Shown: piece by piece, positions 9,779 through 18,623 of the stretch
Numbering within the stretch: the stretch's first letter is position 1
Layout: each line of letters opens with the position of its first letter
Assembly: GCA_016185205.1 (NCBI GenBank)
Contig: JACPOA010000031.1
Location: forward strand, 186,001 to 250,000
Source of the DNA: Hyphomicrobiales bacterium
Lineage (GTDB): Bacteria > Pseudomonadota > Alphaproteobacteria > Rhizobiales > Xanthobacteraceae
Length of the DNA stretch: 64,000 nt
Direction of reading: 5' to 3'
Translations under genes and position numbers: made by a program
Notes under the pieces: model-generated
The model's database searches: none
Told to the model about the DNA's origin: nothing
The model's input: only the letters and a program-made list of their open reading frames with translations

Positions 9779-10573
9779 TCAAACCCGAAAGCCGCGCAAG
9801 CGGGCGCCGTAGACCAGCAAGGTCCAGGCGATCGAGGTCGCCAGCGCCAGCGTCAATCCGATCGCGCTGCCGAACGGCTCGGCGGTGAAATGCAGCATGA
9901 TGGCAGCGAACGCGAAGCCGACCAGTCCGAGCACCGCATTGGCCATCACCGCGGCGGTCGGCTTGCCGCCGGCCCGGCGGTGCAGAATGATGATCACGCT
10001 GATCAGGATGATCGGAAACACCGCCAGGATGCCGCTGCCCCCCGGGCCGATGCGGAAGCTCAAGCTGACCGTGACGCCGACCAGCGTCGCCACCATCAGC
10101 GCGCGCAGCGCCAATTCGTACCAGCGCGGGCGTACGCGCGGGATCGGCACTTCGCGCAGCGGCCGCGCCAGCCACAGGCAGACGCTCAGCATCGCGACAT
10201 TCAGCACGGCGGCGCCGGCAAGGTTCCAGGGCATGGCGTGGATGGTCAGCGCCAGCACCAGCCAGACCAGGAAGGCGCCCGGCAGGCTGACGATGAGCGA
10301 GCGCCGTTGCGCCAGCAGTGCATAGACCAGCGCGAAGATCACGTTGACCGCGTTGATGGCCAGGCTGGCAACGGCGCTTTGCGCGATGAAATACGCATCG
10401 TGGTCCATGGCGAGGAACACATAGACCGGCCCGCCGCCCAGCGGCAGCGTCGCCACCAGGCCACCGACCAGCGGACCGGCGCGCTCGGCCGTCACCGTCG
10501 CCGCCAGCACGAAGCCGGCGGTGATGGCCATCTTGACGATGAGCGTGATGACGAAAGCGAGGTCGGCGGGCAT
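9779..10573 (-). CDS. Integral membrane protein, first of two tandem paralogues
   Basis: A 264-residue multi-spanning membrane protein starting MPADLAFVITLIVKM. Hydrophobic segments run through the whole length with short charged loops (AERAGP, LAQRRS, RRAGGKPTAAV). It aligns over most of its length with the 271-residue product of the next gene in the operon, which points to a tandem duplication followed by divergence. No ATPase, substrate-binding protein or regulator is adjacent; the next gene upstream on this strand is an alcohol dehydrogenase more than 130 bp away, with a repeat element between. Function is unknown; small two-component exporters have a similar paired arrangement, but the sequence does not prove that. 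Confidence 0.75.
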   Translation of the reverse strand: MPADLAFVITLIVKMAITAGFVLAATVTAERAGPLVGGLVATLPLGGGPVYVFLAMDHDAYFIAQSAVASLAINAVNVIFALVYALLAQRRSLIVSLPGAFLVWLVLALTIHAMPWNLAGAAVLNVAMLSVCLWLARPLREVPIPRVRPRWYELALRALMVATLVGVTVSLSFRIGPGGSGILAVFPIILISVIIILHRRAGGKPTAAVMANAVLGLVGFAFAAIMLHFTAEPFGSAIGLTLALATSIAWTLLVYGARLRGFRV

Positions 10574-10603
10574 GTATTTCGACTATGCACCAAACTTATT
10601 GCT

Positions 10604-10698
10604 GTCGTCCCGGCCGAGCGTCAGCGAGGGTCGGGACCCATACTCCGCAGTCCCTCGATCGTCCAGTGGCTATGCCCGCTTGCGAAAGCAGGGACGAC
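10604..10698. repeat. REP-like mosaic palindromic element
   Basis: The element is bounded by an 8-bp inverted repeat, GTCGTCCC (10604-10611) and GGGACGAC (10691-10698). Inside are further palindromic pieces: a CCGGCCGAGCG...GGTCGGG segment and a CCCGCTTGCGAAAGCAGGG hairpin near the right end. It lies in the 134-base gap downstream of the alcohol dehydrogenase stop and upstream of the membrane-protein pair. Elements of this wording are common between genes in Bradyrhizobium-type genomes; it may also end transcription of the dehydrogenase gene. Confidence 0.7.
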
Positions 10699-10707
10699 CG
10701 GAGAGTG

Positions 10708-11769
10708 TTATCCCGCCGGCGTGAGCACCGTGCGGCCGACCACCTTGCCGGCCTTGATGTCGGAAATCACCTCCTGCGCGCCGTCGAGCCGCTTGGTCTT
10801 GGTCGGCACCAGCGGCAGCGGCGCCTTGCGCACCAGCGCGATCAGCTCGTTAAGCTCCTGCAGGCTGCCGGTATAGGAGCCCTGCAGCGTCATGGCGCGG
10901 ATCGGAAGGAACGGCAGCGGCAGCGCGATCTCGCCGCCGAACAGACCGACGATGATGTATTTGCCGCCCTTGACCAGGCTGTCGATCCCGAGCTGCGCGG
11001 TCTGCGCGTTGCCGACGAAATCGATCACCGCCCACACCGGTCCCTTGGTGATGTTCTTGATCTGCTGAAGCGCATCGACGTCATTGGGATCGATGGCCGC
11101 GATCGCACCCTGGCGCTTGGCCGCATCGCGCTTGACCGGATCGATGTCGACCGCGATGGCGCCCTTGCCCTTCATCGCCTTGAGAATTGAAATACAGATG
11201 AGCCCGAGGCCGCCGGCGCCGATCACCACCACCGGCTCGCTCTTCACCAGATTTCCGAGCTTCTTGAGCGCGCCATAGGCGGTGAGCCCCGAGCAGGCCA
11301 GCGGCGCCGCCTGCTCCGGCTTCATGACTTTCGGATAGGCCACCAGATAGCGCGGATGCGGCACCAGCAGATGCGTGGCATAGCCGCCGTCGCGATAGAC
11401 GCCGAGGAATCGGGGGGCCATGCAGAGCTGTTCGTCGCCCCTCTTGCACACCGCGCAGGTGCCGCAGCCGATCCAGGGGTAGACCAGCCGCTTGTCGCCG
11501 AGCTTAACGCCCTTGGCGCGCGGGCCGACCGCCACCACCTCGCCGACATTCTCATGGCCCATGGTGAGCGGCAGTTTCACGCCGCGATCCTGCAGCTGCA
11601 AAATCTTGCCGCCGCCGAGATCGTAGAAGCCCTCCCAGATGTGCAGATCGGAATGGCAGACGCCGGCCGCCAATACTTTAAGCACCACCTCGCTGCCCTT
11701 GGGCTTCGGCGTGGCGGTCTCGGCGAATTGCATCGGCTCGCCGCAACGGCAGACTTGAAAACTGCGCAT
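10708..11769 (-). CDS. Zinc-dependent alcohol dehydrogenase (medium-chain)
   Basis: This 353-residue MDR-family enzyme oxidises an alcohol or reduces an aldehyde with NAD(P)(H). Catalytic zinc ligands are visible as C38 (GVCHSD) and H72-E73 (GHENVG), with a further cysteine in PLACSGLTAYGAL. The structural zinc lobe is complete (C102, C105, C108, C116). The Rossmann motif is GAGGLG. The glycine-rich insert before GHE (about residues 50-66) suggests the group of bacterial alcohol dehydrogenases acting on short or aromatic alcohols, but the substrate is not defined. It is monocistronic, divergent from glnD, with palindromic repeats on both sides. Confidence 0.92.
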   Translation of the reverse strand: MRSFQVCRCGEPMQFAETATPKPKGSEVVLKVLAAGVCHSDLHIWEGFYDLGGGKILQLQDRGVKLPLTMGHENVGEVVAVGPRAKGVKLGDKRLVYPWIGCGTCAVCKRGDEQLCMAPRFLGVYRDGGYATHLLVPHPRYLVAYPKVMKPEQAAPLACSGLTAYGALKKLGNLVKSEPVVVIGAGGLGLICISILKAMKGKGAIAVDIDPVKRDAAKRQGAIAAIDPNDVDALQQIKNITKGPVWAVIDFVGNAQTAQLGIDSLVKGGKYIIVGLFGGEIALPLPFLPIRAMTLQGSYTGSLQELNELIALVRKAPLPLVPTKTKRLDGAQEVISDIKAGKVVGRTVLTPAG

Positions 11770-11791
11770 ATCGTTCTTCTCCCGCCTCTAT

Positions 11792-11827
11792 TTTTGTCAT
11801 GGCTTTTGTCATGGCCGGGCCCGGCCA
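11792..11827. repeat. Tandem 12-mer plus 16-bp palindrome
   Basis: Two perfect head-to-tail copies of TTTTGTCATGGC (11792-11803 and 11804-11815) run into a perfect 16-bp palindrome, TGGCCGGGCCCGGCCA (11812-11827). It sits in the 204-base divergent gap between the alcohol dehydrogenase and glnD, starting 23 bases upstream of the dehydrogenase ATG. The GTCATGGCCGGG wording is that of a frequent dispersed repeat in Bradyrhizobium relatives, so a repeat remnant is likelier than a specific operator. Confidence 0.65.
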
Positions 11828-11973
11828 CGATAAGGAACCACCGTCACCCGCCGGCCGCAAGCCCGGCTACCAACCGGAAATTTTCTTCTAAAATGCTCGA
11901 AATGCGCCCTGGCACGAATATCTTTGCTGCCGGGCGGTGACTTGACGCCCCTCGTCCGCTATCCCGATTGCCT

Positions 11974-14802
11974 ATGGACACCCGCACGCCCGACAACGAC
12001 GCCCGCGCGCGCCCGGCAACCCCGTCCCGGGCCGCGGTCGAATTGATCGACGCGCCGGCCATTGCCGCCGAGCTGGAACTGCTCGCCAAGGCGCATACCG
12101 GCGGCGAACGCGAATTGCGCACGGCGCTGGCGCAGCGGCTGAAAACCGCGCTCAACGACGGCCGCGCCAAGGCCGAGCAGCTGCTGCTCAAGGATCGTCT
12201 CGGCCGCGGCTGCGCCGAGCAGCTGTGCCGGATGGAAGACGAGATCATCCGCATCCTGTTCGAGTTCGCCATCAAGCATCTTTATCCGTCGCAAAATCCG
12301 TCCGAGGCCGAGCACATGGCGGTGGTCGCCACCGGCGGCTACGGACGTGGGTTGCAGGCGCCCGGCTCCGACATCGATCTGTTGTTCCTGCTGCCCTACA
12401 AGCAGACCGCCTGGGGCGAGTCGATCGCGGAAGCGATCCTCTATTGCCTGTGGGACACCGGGCTGAAGGTCGGCCACGCCACCCGCTCGGTCGACGAATG
12501 CATCCGTCAGTCCAAGGCGGACATGACCATCCGCACCGCCATCCTGGAAGCGCGCTTCCTGCTTGGCGACCGCAAGCTGTATGACGAGCTGGTGACGCGC
12601 TTCGACAAGGACGTGGTGCGCAACACGGCGTCGGAATTCGTCGCCGCCAAGCTGGGCGAGCGCGAGGACCGCGTCCGCCGCTCCGGCCAATCGCGCTATC
12701 TGGTCGAGCCGAACGTGAAGGACGGCAAGGGCGGCTTGCGCGACCTGCATACTTTGTTCTGGATCGCCAAATACGTCTACCGCGTGCGCGAGCCGGACGA
12801 GTTGATCAAGCGCGGCGTGTTCGACAAGCAGGAATATCAGCGGTTCCGCCGCTGCGAGGATTTCCTCTGGTCGGTGCGCTGCCACATGCATTTCCTCACC
12901 GGCCGCGCCGAGGAGCGGTTGTCGTTCGACATCCAGCGCGAGATCGCGGTGCGGCTCGGCTACACCGAGCATCCCGGCCAGCAGGACGTCGAGCGCTTCA
13001 TGAAGCACTACTTCCTGGTCGCCAAGGACGTCGGCGATCTCACCGCCATCCTGTGCGCGGAACTGGAAGACAGCCATGCTAAGAGCGTGCCGGTCTTGAG
13101 CCGCATGATGGCGAAGCTGCGCCCGGTCAAGCGCAAGAAGCTGGCCGAGAGCGACGACTTCATTGTCGACAAGAACCGCATCCTGCTCGCCAACGCCAAC
13201 GCCTTCAAGCGCGATCCGGTCAACCTGATCCGTGTCTTCCATCTGGCGCAGAAACACAATCTCGCCTTCCACCCGGACGCCATGCGCGCGGTGACGCGCT
13301 CGCTCAAGCTGATCGATGCCGAGCTGCGCGAGAACGAGGAGGCCAGCGGGCTGTTCCTGGAAATCCTCACCTCCCAGAACGATCCGGAAACCGTGCTGCG
13401 GCGGATGAACGAGGCCGGCGTGCTCGGCCGCTTCGTGCCGGCCTTCGGCAAGATCGTGGCGATGATGCAGTTCAACATGTATCACCACTACACGGTCGAC
13501 GAGCACCTGCTGCGCTGCATCGGCGTGCTGGCGGAGATCGACCGCGGCGCCAACCTCGAGACGCCGCTGGCCAACGATCTGATCAAAAAGCTGTTGCCCG
13601 GCCACCGTATGGTGCTCTACGTCGCGCTATTCCTGCACGACATCGCCAAGGGCCGCATCGAGGACCATTCGATCGCCGGCGCGCGGGTGGCGCGGCGGTT
13701 CTGCCCGCGGCTGGGATTTTCGTCGGCCGATACCGAATTGATCGCCTGGCTGGTCGAAACCCATCTGGTGATGTCGAGCGTGGCGCAGTCGCGCGATCTG
13801 TCCGACCGCAAAACAATAGAGAATTTCGCCGCGGTGGTGCAGTCGGCCGAACGGCTCAAGCTGCTCGCCATCCTCACCACCGCCGACATCCGCGCGGTCG
13901 GACCGGGCGTGTGGAACGGCTGGAAGGCGCAACTGCTGCGCACGCTGTATTACGAGACCGAGCCGGTGCTCACCGGCGGCTTCTCCGAGGTCAACCGCGC
14001 GCAGCGCGTCGCCATCGCGCAGGCCGAATTCCGCGAGGCGCTCAAGGACTGGCCGAAGGACACGCTGCAGGCCTATATCGCCAAGCTCTATCCGGCCTAT
14101 TGGCTGAAAGTCGATCTGCCGCACAAGCTCGAGCACGCGCGCTTCGTGCGCGCCGCCGAGGACGCCGGCAAGACCCTGGCCACCACCATCGGCTTCGATG
14201 CCGAGCGCGCGGTGACCGAGCTCACCGTGCTGGCGCCCGATCATCCCTGGCTGCTGTCGATCATCGCCGGCGCCTGCGCCATGGCCGGCGCCAATATCGT
14301 GGACGCGCAGATCTACACCACCACCGACGGCATGGCGCTCGACACCATTTCGCTGTCGCGCGAATTCGATCGCGACGAGGACGAGCAGCGCCGTGCCAAC
14401 CGCATCGCCGAGTCGATCGAGAAGGCGCTGCGCGGCGAATTGCGGCTGCCCGACATGGTGGGCAAGCGCGCGGCGCCGAAAGGCCGCATCCGGGCGTTCG
14501 CGCTCGAGCCGTCGGTCACCATCAACAACCAGTGGTCGCACCGCTACACCATGGTGGAAGTCACCGGCCTCGACCGCACCGGCCTGCTCTATGAAATGAC
14601 CACGACGCTGTCCAAGCTCAACCTCAACATCGCCTCCGCCCATGTCGCCACCTTCGGCGAACGGGTGGTCGACGTGTTCTACGTCACCGACCTGATGGGC
14701 GCGCAGATCACCTCGCCCACGCGGCAGGCCGCGATCAAGCGCGCGCTGATCGGCTTGTTCGCGGGCGGCGACGGCAAGCAGGGCAAGAGCGCCGGTGAAT
14801 AG
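11974..14802 (+). CDS. glnD: Bifunctional uridylyltransferase / uridylyl-removing enzyme (PII sensor) GlnD
   Basis: GlnD senses glutamine and adds UMP to, or removes it from, PII proteins (GlnB/GlnK), setting nitrogen control. The nucleotidyltransferase motif is GYGRG followed by GSDIDLL (G131-S132-D133-x-D135). The HD phosphohydrolase centre is LHDIAKG (H555-D556). Two C-terminal ACT domains follow (LTVLAPDHPWLLSIIAG and VTGLDRTGLLYEMT), which bind glutamine. At 942 residues it has normal alphaproteobacterial length. I chose the ATG at 11974; a TTG two codons upstream is also in frame. It stands alone with 123 apparently empty bases after the stop. Confidence 0.97.
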   Translation: MDTRTPDNDARARPATPSRAAVELIDAPAIAAELELLAKAHTGGERELRTALAQRLKTALNDGRAKAEQLLLKDRLGRGCAEQLCRMEDEIIRILFEFAIKHLYPSQNPSEAEHMAVVATGGYGRGLQAPGSDIDLLFLLPYKQTAWGESIAEAILYCLWDTGLKVGHATRSVDECIRQSKADMTIRTAILEARFLLGDRKLYDELVTRFDKDVVRNTASEFVAAKLGEREDRVRRSGQSRYLVEPNVKDGKGGLRDLHTLFWIAKYVYRVREPDELIKRGVFDKQEYQRFRRCEDFLWSVRCHMHFLTGRAEERLSFDIQREIAVRLGYTEHPGQQDVERFMKHYFLVAKDVGDLTAILCAELEDSHAKSVPVLSRMMAKLRPVKRKKLAESDDFIVDKNRILLANANAFKRDPVNLIRVFHLAQKHNLAFHPDAMRAVTRSLKLIDAELRENEEASGLFLEILTSQNDPETVLRRMNEAGVLGRFVPAFGKIVAMMQFNMYHHYTVDEHLLRCIGVLAEIDRGANLETPLANDLIKKLLPGHRMVLYVALFLHDIAKGRIEDHSIAGARVARRFCPRLGFSSADTELIAWLVETHLVMSSVAQSRDLSDRKTIENFAAVVQSAERLKLLAILTTADIRAVGPGVWNGWKAQLLRTLYYETEPVLTGGFSEVNRAQRVAIAQAEFREALKDWPKDTLQAYIAKLYPAYWLKVDLPHKLEHARFVRAAEDAGKTLATTIGFDAERAVTELTVLAPDHPWLLSIIAGACAMAGANIVDAQIYTTTDGMALDTISLSREFDRDEDEQRRANRIAESIEKALRGELRLPDMVGKRAAPKGRIRAFALEPSVTINNQWSHRYTMVEVTGLDRTGLLYEMTTTLSKLNLNIASAHVATFGERVVDVFYVTDLMGAQITSPTRQAAIKRALIGLFAGGDGKQGKSAGE

Positions 14803-14925
14803 AGTTGTTTGCGCATGATCCCGCGCCGATTTGTCGCAAATGATTATGAGATTACGTCACGCAAAACGACGCAACGGCGTTAATGACAGGGAGCCAGGCG
14901 CGTACCAATGTGATCGTCGGCCGCG

Positions 14926-15099
14926 CTAGTGCTTGCCCTGCGCGCGGCGCGGTGCGTCTTCGCAGTACTGCGTGATCTCGAGATGGACCATTTGCAGCAA
15001 ACGGGCGGCGTCCAAGAATTCGTTCTGGCGCGCCAGCTCAGCCAGCTGCTTGCTCATCGCGGCGATGTATTCGGCCGATTCGCTGCTGTTCTTTTTCAT
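14926..15099 (-). CDS. Small conserved hypothetical protein (57 aa)
   Basis: A 57-residue acidic/amphipathic protein beginning MKKNSSESAEYIAAMSKQ, with LAELARQNEFLDAARLLQMVHLE after it. It looks helical, possibly a helical hairpin. I recall similar short unannotated proteins with the MSKQLAELAR pattern in Bradyrhizobium-like genomes, so I treat it as real. The frame remains open upstream, but only this part has protein-like composition. Its ATG is 24 bp from the ATG of the divergent small gene at 15124, so the two 5' ends or promoters must overlap. Function unknown. Confidence 0.6.
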   Translation of the reverse strand: MKKNSSESAEYIAAMSKQLAELARQNEFLDAARLLQMVHLEITQYCEDAPRRAQGKH

Positions 15100-15123
15100 G
15101 GCCAACCCCACTGGAAGTCCCCC

Positions 15124-15378
15124 ATGGCCAACAACCATAATCCCGAAAGCGATCGTTCCAACATCCTTTGCTTTCAACCGCCGGTGACCAAAAGTGACGG
15201 TGAAGGTTGTCCTGAGCCTGCGAGCGCTGACACGCTGGCGCCGGAGGGCCTGCGTCTGTGCAAGGCGTTTTTTGCAATCGAGGACTCCGCGCTGCGGGCC
15301 TCGCTGATTGCGCTGCTGGAAAATATCGCGGGGCGCGACGCCGCCACGGGCGCCGGCCTCAAGCGCGACGAGTGCTAA
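15124..15378 (+). CDS. Small conserved hypothetical protein (84 aa)
   Basis: An 84-residue protein starting MANNHNPESDRSNILCF, with a low-complexity linker and a C-terminal helix (EGLRLCKAFFAIEDSALR, then ASLIALLENIAG). The C-terminal block resembles short hypothetical proteins of Rhizobiales that I remember, often with a polar N-terminus and this LCxAFxxIED helix; those are sometimes near helix-turn-helix regulators. No catalytic motif is visible. It is divergent from the 57-aa gene and ends 16 bases before a very strong hairpin followed by a T-run, which fits a transcription terminator. Confidence 0.6.
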   Translation: MANNHNPESDRSNILCFQPPVTKSDGEGCPEPASADTLAPEGLRLCKAFFAIEDSALRASLIALLENIAGRDAATGAGLKRDEC

Positions 15379-15394
15379 AAGTTTTTCGCTCATT

Positions 15395-15460
15395 CCCGCG
15401 TACTCGCCGCCGCGAAGCCAAAGCGGCTTCGCTTTGGCTTCGCGGCGGCGAGTACGCGGG
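15395..15460 (+). terminator. 66-bp hairpin with perfect 30-bp arms, probable terminator
   Basis: The arms 15395-15424 and 15431-15460 are perfect reverse complements over 30 bases, around a 6-base loop (GGCTTC). Outside them an extra CGCTC/GAGCG pairing is possible, and TTTTT follows at 15471-15475 on the plus strand. It lies between the convergent 84-aa gene and cusA (stop at 15477). It can serve as terminator for the small gene and as a transcript-end structure for cusA. The outer wording (CATTCCCGCG) is that of a dispersed repeat family, which suggests a repeat that expanded into a near-perfect palindrome. Confidence 0.8.
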
Positions 15461-15476
15461 GACGAGCGGGTTTTTC

Positions 15477-18400
15477 TCACTCGGCCGCAACGCGCTCCAG
15501 TGCCGGCTTCGAGCTGCGAAGCGAGAAGCCCTTCACCACCGCGTAGATCGCCGGAATGACGACGAGGGTGAGCACGGTCGACGACACCATGCCGCCGATC
15601 ATCGGCACCGCGATGCGCTGCATCACCTCGGCGCCGGTGCCGTGGCTCCACATGATCGGCAGCAGGCCGGCCATGATGGCGGCGACCGTCATCATCTTCG
15701 GGCGCACGCGATCGACCGCGCCGGACATGATCGCGGCGTAGAGATCTTCGCGAGTGAATTCATCGCCCTCGATGGCGCGCTCCGCCTTCAGTTCGGTCAA
15801 TGCGTTGTCGAGATAGATCAGCATCACCACGCCGGTTTCGGCCGCGACACCGGTCAGCGCGATGAAGCCGACCGCGACCGCGACCGAAAGATTGAAGCCG
15901 AGCGCCCACATCAGCCAAAAGCCCCCGGCGAGAGCGAACGGCACCGACAGCATCACGATCAGCGTCTCGGTCACCCGCCGGAAGTTCAGATAGAGCAGGA
16001 GGAAGATGATCAGCAGCGTGACCGGCACCACGATCTTGAGGCGCTCCTTGGCGCGCTCCATGTATTCGAACTGACCGCTCCAGGTGACGTAATAGCCGGG
16101 CGGGAACTTGACCTGCGCCGCCACCGCCTTCTGCGCGTCGGCCACGTAGCCGCCGATATCGCGGTCGCGCAGGTCGATATAGATGTAGGCGGCAAGCTGT
16201 GCATTCTCGGTGCGGATGGTGGCCGGGCCCTTGGCCAGCTCGATCTTGGCGACCTCGCCGAGCGGCACCGTGCCGCCGTTCGGCAACGGGATCAGCACTT
16301 GCGTAGCGATCGCCTGCGGGTCGCTACGCAATTCGCGCGGATAACGGATGCTCACGGTGTAGCGCTCGCGACCCTCAACCGTCGTGGTCACCGCCTCAGC
16401 GCCGAGCGCGGTGGCGATCACGTCCTGCACGTCGGTGATCATCAGGCCGTAACGCGCGAGCTGCGCGCGATTGGGCTCGATATTGAGATAATAGCCGCCG
16501 AGGATGCGCTCGGCGAAGGCGCTGGTGGTGCCTGGCACGGTGCGCACCGCCGCCTCGATCTGGCGTGCTACATTCTCCATCTCGGCCAGATCGGTGCCGT
16601 AGACCTTGACGCCGACCGGTGTGCGGATGCCGGTGGCGAGCATGTCGGTGCGCGCCTTGATCGGCATCGTCCAGGCGTTGGATACGCCGGGAAACTGCAG
16701 CGCCTTGTCCAGCTCCGCGATCAGCTTGTCGGTGGTCATGCCGGGCCGCCATTCGCTTTCCGGCTTCAAGTTGATCACGGTCTCGAACATCTCGGTCGGC
16801 GCCGGGTCGGTGGCCGTCGTGGCACGTCCGGCCTTGCCCCATACCGAGGCGACCTCGGGGAAGCTCTTGATAATCTTGTTCTGGGTTTGCAGCAGCTCTG
16901 CCGCCTTGGTGACCGACAGGCCGGGCAGCGTGGTCGGCATGTAGAACAGCGTGCCCTCGTTGAGCGTGGGCATGAACTCGCTGCCGAGCCGCGAGGCCGG
17001 CCACAGACTCACAATCAGAATGCCGAGTGCGATCAGGATGGTTGCGGCTTTATATTTAAGCGCGCCGCGGATCACCGGTCGATAGATCCAGATCAAAAAA
17101 CGGTTCACCGGGTTCTTGTGCTCGGGCATGATCTTGCCGCGCACGAACAGCATCATCAGCATCGGCACCAGCGTCACCGACAGCAAGGCCCCCGCCGCCA
17201 TGGCGAAAGTCTTGGTATAGGCGAGCGGCTTGAACATGCGGCCTTCCTGCGCCTCGAGCGCGAAGATCGGCAGAAACGACACGGTAATGATCAGCAGGCT
17301 GAAGAACAGCGCAGGGCCAACCTCGATCGCGGCCTCGATCAGCACCTCGCTTCTCGGCTTGCCGGGGTCGGCGCGCTCCAGGTGCTTGTGGGCGTTTTCG
17401 ATCATGACGATCGCCGCATCGACCATGGCGCCGATGGCGATGGCGATGCCGCCGAGACTCATGATGTTCGAACTCAAGCCCAACAGGTACATGCACAGAT
17501 AGGAGATCAGCACGCCGAGCGGCAGCGTGATAATCGCCACCAGCGCACTGCGCACATGCAGCAGGAACACCACGCATACGATGGCGACGATGATGCTCTC
17601 CTCGATCAAGGTCCGCTTGAGATTCTCGATAGCGCGGTAGATCAGGTCCGAGCGGTCGTAGACCGCGTCGAGGCTGACGCCCTGCGGCAGGCTGGGCGCG
17701 ATTTCGGCGAGCCGCTCCTTGACGTTCTTGATGACGGTGAGCGCGTTCGCGCCGAAGCGTTGCAGCACGATGCCGGTGACGGCTTCGCCCTCGCCGTCCA
17801 CCTCGGTGATGCCGCGGCGTTCGTCCGGCACCAGTTCGACGCGCGCCACGTCGCGCAACAGCACCGGCACGCCGCGGTCGTTTTTGACCACGATCTGTTC
17901 CAAGTCAGACAGGCTTTTGACGTAGCCGCGTCCGCGCACGATGAATTCGTGCTCCGCGAGCTCGACGGTGCGACCGCCGACATCGATATTGCTCGAGCGC
18001 AAGGCATCGCGAATTTTCGACAGTGATATACCGAGCGATTGCAGCCGGCGCGGATCGATCACCACGCTGTACTGCTTGACGAAGCCGCCGACGCTGGCAA
18101 CCTCGGAGACGCCCTCCGCCTTGATGAGGCCATAGCGGATGTACCAATCCTGAATGGTGCGCAACTCGACCAGGCTCTTCTGCGCTCCGCGCACCACGTA
18201 TTGGTAGACCCAGCCGACGCCGGTGGCGTCCGGCCCGAGGCTTGGCGCCACGCCGGCCGGCAGCCGGCGGGCAGCCGAATTGAGATATTCGAGCACGCGC
18301 GAGCGCGCCCAATAGAGATCGGTGCCGTCTTCGAAGATCACGTAGACGAACGAGACGCCGAATGACGAAAACCCGCGCACCACCTTCGACTTAGGCACGC

Positions 18401-18623
18401 TCAGCATGGCCGTGGTCAGCGGATAGGTCACCTGATCCTCGACCACCTGCGGCGCCTGGCCGGGATATTCGGTGTAGATGATCACCTGCACGTCGGACAG
18501 GTCGGGGATGGCGTCGAGCGGCACCCGCAATACCGCGTACAGGCCCGCCAGCGTCAGGAACACGCTGGCAAATCCGACCAACAGCAGGTTGCGCGCCGAC
18601 CAACGGATGACGGCTGCAATCAT
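15477..18623 (-). CDS. cusA: Heavy-metal efflux RND pump, CusA (Cu+/Ag+) type
   Basis: This 1048-residue inner-membrane proton-driven pump of the HME-RND family forms a trimer with the CusB adaptor and an outer-membrane channel. The three methionines that bind Cu+/Ag+ in E. coli CusA (M573, M623, M672) are conserved here as M562 (LFYMP), M612 (PTEMFET) and M661 (RTDMLATG), all with the same offset of 11. Copper/silver rather than Co/Zn/Cd specificity is therefore likely. The central charged helix segment GAMVDAAIVMIENAHK and the terminal GLLPIMWSHGTGAEVM block are also typical. The start overlaps the end of cusB by 4 bases (ATGA). No outer-membrane component is present in the window. Confidence 0.95.
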   Translation of the reverse strand: MIAAVIRWSARNLLLVGFASVFLTLAGLYAVLRVPLDAIPDLSDVQVIIYTEYPGQAPQVVEDQVTYPLTTAMLSVPKSKVVRGFSSFGVSFVYVIFEDGTDLYWARSRVLEYLNSAARRLPAGVAPSLGPDATGVGWVYQYVVRGAQKSLVELRTIQDWYIRYGLIKAEGVSEVASVGGFVKQYSVVIDPRRLQSLGISLSKIRDALRSSNIDVGGRTVELAEHEFIVRGRGYVKSLSDLEQIVVKNDRGVPVLLRDVARVELVPDERRGITEVDGEGEAVTGIVLQRFGANALTVIKNVKERLAEIAPSLPQGVSLDAVYDRSDLIYRAIENLKRTLIEESIIVAIVCVVFLLHVRSALVAIITLPLGVLISYLCMYLLGLSSNIMSLGGIAIAIGAMVDAAIVMIENAHKHLERADPGKPRSEVLIEAAIEVGPALFFSLLIITVSFLPIFALEAQEGRMFKPLAYTKTFAMAAGALLSVTLVPMLMMLFVRGKIMPEHKNPVNRFLIWIYRPVIRGALKYKAATILIALGILIVSLWPASRLGSEFMPTLNEGTLFYMPTTLPGLSVTKAAELLQTQNKIIKSFPEVASVWGKAGRATTATDPAPTEMFETVINLKPESEWRPGMTTDKLIAELDKALQFPGVSNAWTMPIKARTDMLATGIRTPVGVKVYGTDLAEMENVARQIEAAVRTVPGTTSAFAERILGGYYLNIEPNRAQLARYGLMITDVQDVIATALGAEAVTTTVEGRERYTVSIRYPRELRSDPQAIATQVLIPLPNGGTVPLGEVAKIELAKGPATIRTENAQLAAYIYIDLRDRDIGGYVADAQKAVAAQVKFPPGYYVTWSGQFEYMERAKERLKIVVPVTLLIIFLLLYLNFRRVTETLIVMLSVPFALAGGFWLMWALGFNLSVAVAVGFIALTGVAAETGVVMLIYLDNALTELKAERAIEGDEFTREDLYAAIMSGAVDRVRPKMMTVAAIMAGLLPIMWSHGTGAEVMQRIAVPMIGGMVSSTVLTLVVIPAIYAVVKGFSLRSSKPALERVAAE

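Noticed and set aside
11968-11973. TTG start two codons upstream for glnD
   Set aside because: The ATG at 11974 is the simpler choice; the difference is two residues and neither has a clear ribosome-binding site.
15258-18026. Very long open frame (922 codons) on the plus strand opposite cusA
   Set aside because: Rich in His/Arg/Asp/Gly from reverse-complemented GC-rich codons; no domain; cusA is unmistakable on the other strand.
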